Under the pieces are notes generated by a model. It did not search any database. It was not told where the DNA came from and saw nothing but the letters and a program-made list of their open reading frames with translations. From Nitrospirota bacterium (GTDB taxonomy: Bacteria > Nitrospirota > Nitrospiria > Nitrospirales > Nitrospiraceae), in assembly GCA_016201805.1 (NCBI GenBank), contig JACQCB010000057.1, positions 1-10,502 on the forward strand: a DNA stretch of 10,502 nt, given 5' to 3'. Position 1 is the first letter of the stretch, and each line of letters starts with the position of its first letter. Position numbers and translations under genes: made by a program. Below are positions 6,535-10,502 of the stretch, one piece after another.

Positions 6535-7770
6535 GTGAGGAGACCGCGTCGGAGAGGAATGGCCGGGATCGTGGTTTTGGCGGCGCTGGCGTTCCTGGCT
6601 GTCTGGGGAGGAACGCCGTTCAGCCTGGCCCAGGATGCGGCGAAGTCAAAGGGAACGTTGGAGAAGGTCTTCCCGAGTTCCAATAAGTGCAAGCGCTGTC
6701 ATGAGCGTGTGTTCGAAGAGTGGGAGGCCTCCCCTCTGTCACGGTCGATCCATTCCGCTACGTTCCGAGCGTCGCTGGAGGAATACCTGGCGTTTTCAGG
6801 GGGCAAGGAGAAGGCCCTCTGCTTCCGGTGCCATGCGCCGCATGTAAGCGAGTACGTGGATCAGGCGCAGATGTTTGTCGCGCAGGCGCAGTCCGGCGAT
6901 CCCGCCATCGACGGCGTCGGCTGCGCCCAGTGTCATTTGATCAAACAGGTGGATCGGACCGCCCACCCGCCCGTCCCAAAGTATGAAGCGGGGAAAACGT
7001 TGTTCGGTCCCTACAAGGATTTTGTCCAGAATCTGGCGCACCAGTCTCAAGAATTGGAGCTCTTTCGCAAATCCGATCTTTGCATGAACTGCCATCAGTC
7101 GGTTCCGGCCGCCGCCAATCTTGGGAAGGCGAACGAATTGCTGGGGACCTGGGAGAAAAGCCAGGCGGCCAAGTCGGGCAAGGAATGCCAAGCTTGCCAC
7201 ATGCCCGAACAAGTGGGGGAGTCCGCCAACGGCGAGAATAAGCGGAAGGTGGCCAACCATACGTTCCCCGGGCGTGTCGGAACGCTCAGGCAGGAAGCGG
7301 CCAAGCTGGAGGTGGAGACGGCGGTGAAGGGCGATCAGACCAAGGTCACGGTGACCGTCCAGAGCCTCGTTCCGCACAACCTCCCCACGACCCATCCGGC
7401 TTGGGCCAGGGTGGTGCTGGATATGGCGATCAAGGGCAAGAATTTAAAAACCGTCTTTGCCGATCGGCGAGTCTACGGACGAGTGTTTGCGGATGCCAAG
7501 GGGCAGAAAACCGTTTTCGACTTTATGGCGGTCAAAGTGCTGGAAGATACCGTGCTCAAGCCTGAGGAGAGCCGCGTCGAAACATTCCTGTTTCCGACTC
7601 CCAAGGATGCGCGATCGTTCGACGTGGAAGTCTCGCTGAGTTACGCTCCGGTATCTGGGGCACCCGCGTTTCTGCAGCGCATCGAGGCGGAATCTTCGAA
7701 GGGCGTGCAAGATCCCGTTTTTCAGCCCATTGCCATTGTGAAGCGGGCGGTCAATGTGCCATTGCCGTAG
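6535..7770 (+). CDS. Periplasmic pentaheme cytochrome c, paralogue of the preceding cytochrome
   Basis: The 411-residue product has a signal peptide (basic MRRPRRRG, then a hydrophobic core to about residue 27, ending SLAQD). Five heme-c motifs follow: CKRCH (52-56), CFRCH (96-100), CAQCH (130-134), CMNCH (183-187) and CQACH (218-222). Order and surroundings match the upstream cytochrome: C-x-x-CHAP at heme two, G(V/I)GCxxCHLI at heme three, and GK(T/V)L(F/Y)GPY before heme four. This points to an old tandem duplication. The C-terminal domain has LVPHNLPTTHPAWAR, with His281 a possible distal ligand. After heme one the segment SPLSRSIHSATF supplies a His typical of bis-His ligation. GTG 6535 has AAGGAG at 6525-6530, rather close; ATG 6559 is an alternative but would lose the basic n-region. 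The RR is not a Tat motif. Its reaction partner is unknown. Confidence 0.9.
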   Translation: MRRPRRRGMAGIVVLAALAFLAVWGGTPFSLAQDAAKSKGTLEKVFPSSNKCKRCHERVFEEWEASPLSRSIHSATFRASLEEYLAFSGGKEKALCFRCHAPHVSEYVDQAQMFVAQAQSGDPAIDGVGCAQCHLIKQVDRTAHPPVPKYEAGKTLFGPYKDFVQNLAHQSQELELFRKSDLCMNCHQSVPAAANLGKANELLGTWEKSQAAKSGKECQACHMPEQVGESANGENKRKVANHTFPGRVGTLRQEAAKLEVETAVKGDQTKVTVTVQSLVPHNLPTTHPAWARVVLDMAIKGKNLKTVFADRRVYGRVFADAKGQKTVFDFMAVKVLEDTVLKPEESRVETFLFPTPKDARSFDVEVSLSYAPVSGAPAFLQRIEAESSKGVQDPVFQPIAIVKRAVNVPLP

Positions 7771-7805
7771 CGCTGAAGCGTGGGTTGTTCGGGAGTGCGC
7801 CGGGC

Positions 7806-8060
7806 TTAGTCGGAGACGATGGTCGAGCCGGGCGATTTCATCTTGAAAATCTGGATGGCCGCGTAGATGTTCTTGGCCGGTTGATTGAGGATCAGTTGTG
7901 AATTGGTGATGTGCGTGTCGATGAGTTCAAAAGGGCCGCCGCTATAGTAGATCCGGCATTGATCGATCGCGCAGTTCTTGTAGACGTGGTTATCCAGGGT
8001 CAACGACTCGCTCTTGAAGGTTTTCTCCTCCACGAGGATGTATTCAGGTCCCACTCCCAC
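7806..8060 (-). CDS. Small protein of unknown function
   Basis: This 84-residue protein on the minus strand faces the cytochrome genes (35 bases between stops) and is divergent from hppA. The GTG start at 8058-8060 is well supported by AAGGAG (8067-8072 on the complement) six bases away. The sequence has a beta-rich, regularly spaced pattern: LTLDNHVYKNCAIDQCRIYY, then GGPFELIDTHITNSQLIL. Hydrophobic residues recur about every five, reminiscent of a short right-handed beta-helix or pentapeptide-like coil. There are two cysteines in NCAIDQC. No signal peptide, membrane segment or known catalytic motif is visible, so it is likely cytoplasmic. I have a vague memory of similar small conserved hypothetical proteins in other bacteria but cannot name a family. 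The coding character and ribosome site make it a likely real gene. Confidence 0.72.
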   Translation of the reverse strand: MGVGPEYILVEEKTFKSESLTLDNHVYKNCAIDQCRIYYSGGPFELIDTHITNSQLILNQPAKNIYAAIQIFKMKSPGSTIVSD

Positions 8061-8080
8061 AGCGCTCTCCTTCGCCGGCC

Positions 8081-8110
8081 ACTATAACAGATTCGTTTTG
8101 ACCCCGGCAA
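8081..8110 (-). promoter_or_regulatory. Possible sigma-70 promoter for the small minus-strand gene
   Basis: On the minus strand TTGCCG (8105-8110) and TATAGT (8081-8086) are separated by 18 bases. Transcription would begin near 8074, just before the AAGGAG ribosome site, giving a leader of only about 14 bases. The -10 box is good and the -35 weak, so this is tentative. Confidence 0.35.
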
Positions 8111-8195
8111 ACTTTGCGCGGTGACCGGCTCCGGATCGAGAGGGCCTTGCGTCCTCAAACGATTCCGGCACCGGCCAGACGAGGGGCGTTTCGTC

Positions 8196-8224
8196 TTGAT
8201 CATTCGGGACCGTCTGTATACAAT
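8196..8224 (+). promoter_or_regulatory. Sigma-70-like promoter for hppA
   Basis: TTGATC (8196-8201) and TACAAT (8219-8224) are separated by the ideal 17 bases. The start of transcription would be near 8231, leaving a leader of about 75 bases before the GTG of hppA. It lies in the divergent gap between hppA and the small minus-strand gene, where a promoter is expected. The rest of this 244-base gap holds nothing else I can recognise. Confidence 0.55.
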
Positions 8225-8304
8225 GGCCGAAATTTTGCGTGCGGGCCCGGCTCTGGAAGAAGTGGGCTAATTGGGGCACGTGTCGCTAACGGGAGGAGCC
8301 TTCT

Positions 8305-10264
8305 GTGGATGCAACAACCGTCATTGTTTTTTCGATTGTCACTGCGGTCGCCGGCATCGGCTATGGTCTCTATCTGGCGTTTTGGATCTTCAAGCTCGAC
8401 GCCGGCAACAAGGATATGCAACGGATCGCTCTGGCGATCCAGGAGGGGGCGTCGGCCTACCTGAACCGGCAATATCGGACCGTCGGATTGGTGGCGGCCG
8501 GGTTGTTCCTGCTCCTCTGGGCGGGCGGTTTCTGGTCCGATAAATTCGGGCTGCTGACGGCGGTTGGGTTCCTTGTGGGGGCCGGCGCCTCGGCCACGGC
8601 ACCGGGGCGGAGCCGTCACAGGGCTTCTGCTGATCGGTCTGGGGCTCTTGGCCCTGTCCGGCTTCTACGCCATCGGATCGGCAATCGCCGGGCAGGAAAA
8701 GGCGATTCATGCGTTGCTGAGCCTGGGATTCGGGGGCAGCCTGATCTCGGTCTTCGCGCGTGTGGGAGGCGGAATCTATACGAAGGCGGCGGACGTGGGG
8801 GCCGATCTGGTCGGCAAAGTTGAAGCGGGGATTCCGGAGGACGATCCCCGCAATCCGGCGGTGATCGCCGACAATGTCGGTGACAACGTCGGGGACTGCG
8901 CCGGCATGGCAGCCGATCTGTTCGAGACCTATGCCGTGACCACGGTGGCGGCGATGGTGTTGGCCTTCACGCTGTTCAAGGGGCAGGCGGAGCCGATTCT
9001 CTATCCCTTGGTGCTGGGAGGGCTCACGATCATCTCGACCATCATCGGCATCATGTTCGTGAAGGTGGGGCCTGGCGGCGGGATTATGGCCGCACTCTAC
9101 AAGGGGCTGTTCGTGTCCGGCGGAATCTCCGCCGTGGCCTTCTACCCGGTCACGACCAAGATGATGGAAGGCGTCGGCGGGGTCAGCGGGATGAACTATT
9201 ATTTTGCGGCCTTGGTGGGGCTGGCGGTCACGCTGGCACTGGTCTTTATCACCGACTATTACACCTCCAAGAGTTATGCGCCGGTGAAGGCCATTGCTAA
9301 GGCGAGCGAGACCGGCCATGCCACCAACATCATTGCGGGTCTGGCTGTCGGCATGCAGGCCACCGCTTGGCCGGTGGTGGTGATTGCAGCGGCTATCCTC
9401 GGTAGCTACTGGATCTGCGGTGGAGCAGAACAGGGTGGTCTCTACGGGGTCGCCGTGGCGGCCGTCTCCATGCTGTCGATGGCGGGCATCGTCGTGGCCA
9501 TTGACGCCTTTGGGCCGATCACCGACAATGCCGGGGGCATCGCAGAAATGTCCCACCTGGGCAAGGAGGTCCGCGACATCACCGATCCGCTGGACGCCGT
9601 GGGCAATACGACGAAAGCGGTCACCAAAGGTTATGCCATCGGATCGGCCGGCCTGGCGGCGGTCGTTTTGTTTGCGGAATACGCGAGGGCAGTGGAGAGC
9701 CAAAGCAAGGGCATGGCGTTCGATCTGTCGAACCCCAAAGTCTTAGTTGGTCTCTTTCTGGGCGGCATGTTGCCCTTCCTCTTCGGGTCGATGTGTATGA
9801 AGGCGGTCGGGCAGGCCGCCGGGTTGGTTGTCGAGGAAGTCAGGAGGCAGTTCCGCACCATCAAGGGGATCATGGAGGGGACGGGAAAGCCCGAGTATGG
9901 GACTTGCGTGGACATTGTCACGAAGGCCGCCATCAAGGAGATGATGATTCCCGGAGCCATCCCGGTTGTGGCGCCGATACTGGTGGGCGTGATCTTAGGG
10001 CCCCAAGCCTTGGGCGGCGTCCTCGTCGGCAGCATCGTCACGGGACTCTTCGTGGCCATCTCGATGACCAGCGGCGGAGGGGCTTGGGACAATGCCAAAA
10101 AGTACATCGAGGAGCAGGGCATGAAGGGCAGCGATACGCATAAAGCGGCCGTTACGGGGGATACGGTAGGCGATCCCTACAAGGACACGGCCGGTCCTGC
10201 GATCAATCCGATGATCAAAGTGATCAATATCGTTGCGCTCCTCATTGTGTCCTTCATCGTGTGA
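8305..10264 (+). pseudogene. hppA: K+-independent H+-translocating pyrophosphatase, frame broken by a deletion near 8600
   Basis: HppA is a membrane pump that hydrolyses pyrophosphate and moves protons. The first part (GTG 8305, with GGGAGGAG at 8291-8298) reads MDATTVIVFSIVTAVAGIGY and EGASAYLNRQYRTVG up to GFLVGAGASA. From about 8603 the homology continues in another frame at RGGAVTGLLLIG and runs to TGA 10262-10264. Between them the family normally has a segment of roughly 30-40 residues with an IGMNVxVRANVRTAEAA-like motif; it is absent. The rest is intact, with DVGADLVGKVE and DNVGDNVGDCAGMAADLFE (about 8790-8930), and GDTVGDPYKDTAGPAINPMI near the end. GNTTKA (Lys codon 9614-9616) marks the K+-independent class, which pumps protons. 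The two parts total about 650 codons, against nearly 700 usual. The cause may be a true mutation or an assembly error; the well-kept remainder favours the latter. Confidence 0.88.
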
Positions 10265-10289
10265 CGATGGTCGGCAAGGGCTGTCCTGC

Positions 10290-10318
10290 TTGACGGGGTG
10301 AGGAGCCTGGGGTATCCT
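10290..10318 (+). promoter_or_regulatory. Sigma-70-like promoter upstream of the Pup-like gene
   Basis: TTGACG (10290-10295) and TATCCT (10313-10318) are separated by exactly 17 bases. It lies just after hppA and about 70 bases before the next start codon, so the Pup-like gene probably has its own promoter and need not depend on read-through from hppA. Confidence 0.5.
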
Positions 10319-10387
10319 GATTTCATGTGATAGATTGTACCCAGGACGCGATGAGGCCAGGGCCCGATAACATTTGGAGGTGCTCCT

Positions 10388-10502
10388 ATGGAACGACAGG
10401 AGAGGAGACCGGAGTCCAAAAGGGATCAGCAGGCAAAGGAAGAGGCAAAGCCGAATCCCAAGGTTGTCGAGGCCGGGAAAAAACTCAAAGAAGATATCGA
10501 TA
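10388..10502 (+). CDS. pup: Pup-like prokaryotic ubiquitin-like protein (3' end cut by the window)
   Basis: ATG 10388 follows a strong GGAGG at 10376-10380. The visible 38 residues are hydrophilic and highly charged: MERQERRPESKRDQQAKEEA, then KPNPKVVEAGKKLKEDID. They resemble the disordered N-terminus of Pup leading into its helical core, where family members read about KLxxDxDxxLDEID. Pup is linked to lysines of target proteins by PafA and directs them to the Mpa ATPase and 20S proteasome. The deciding C-terminus, with a Gly-Glu or Gly-Gln end, is outside the window. An alternative is UBact, the related modifier of some Gram-negative phyla, but the KKLKEDID motif fits Pup better. Genes for dop, pafA and proteasome subunits would be expected downstream. 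Confidence 0.62.
   Translation, partial: MERQERRPESKRDQQAKEEAKPNPKVVEAGKKLKEDID

Noticed and set aside
6535..6615. Twin-arginine signal in the second pentaheme cytochrome
   Set aside because: The Arg-rich start lacks the S/T-RR-x-F-L-K pattern, and c-type cytochromes are exported unfolded by Sec.
8560..8640. Programmed ribosomal frameshift in hppA
   Set aside because: A conserved block of protein is missing at the same place and no slippery site with a downstream structure is apparent, so a deletion explains it better.
8390..9703. A 437-codon open frame on the minus strand
   Set aside because: It is antisense to clear HppA homology; its length reflects high-GC codon bias and its product has a low-complexity His/Arg/Gly composition.

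Overview
The window looks like a piece of a Nitrospira-like genome (phylum Nitrospirota). This rests on recognition, not on a search. The clues are high-GC coding DNA, several periplasmic c-type and b-type cytochrome genes in a row, a K+-independent H+-pyrophosphatase, a Pup-like ubiquitin analogue outside the Actinobacteria, and a palindromic intergenic element of a kind I associate with Nitrospira genomes.

Layout. Positions 1-4984 and on to 7770 form a long run of same-strand genes with short gaps: a polytopic membrane protein (1-1056), a six-unit TPR protein (1075-1887), a TatA-type Tat translocase subunit (1917-2216), a six-bladed NHL propeller protein (2304-3557), an exported heme-b protein of the ethylbenzene-dehydrogenase/NxrC gamma-subunit type (3642-4481), a small exported PDZ protein (4571-4984), and two paralogous pentaheme cytochromes c (5016-6311 and 6535-7770). 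A hairpin terminator overlaps the start region of the PDZ gene. A 203-bp MITE-like element flanked by TA sits between the two cytochrome genes. A small unknown gene lies on the minus strand (7806-8060) and faces the cytochromes. It is divergent from hppA (8305-10264), whose reading frame is broken by an apparent deletion plus frameshift near position 8600. A good sigma-70-like promoter follows, and then the first 38 codons of a Pup-like gene (10388 onward) run off the window.

How they may work together. The exported heme-b protein and the two pentaheme cytochromes would sit in the periplasm and suit electron transfer, for example with a molybdenum enzyme of the nitrite oxidoreductase type or as a cytochrome relay. 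TatA could serve export of folded cofactor enzymes, but none of the exported proteins here has a clear twin-arginine signal. The NHL and TPR proteins look like scaffolds or interaction partners. HppA would couple pyrophosphate hydrolysis to proton pumping if intact, and the Pup-like protein marks the edge of a likely proteasome/pupylation locus. I see no tRNA, rRNA, CRISPR array or complete insertion sequence.
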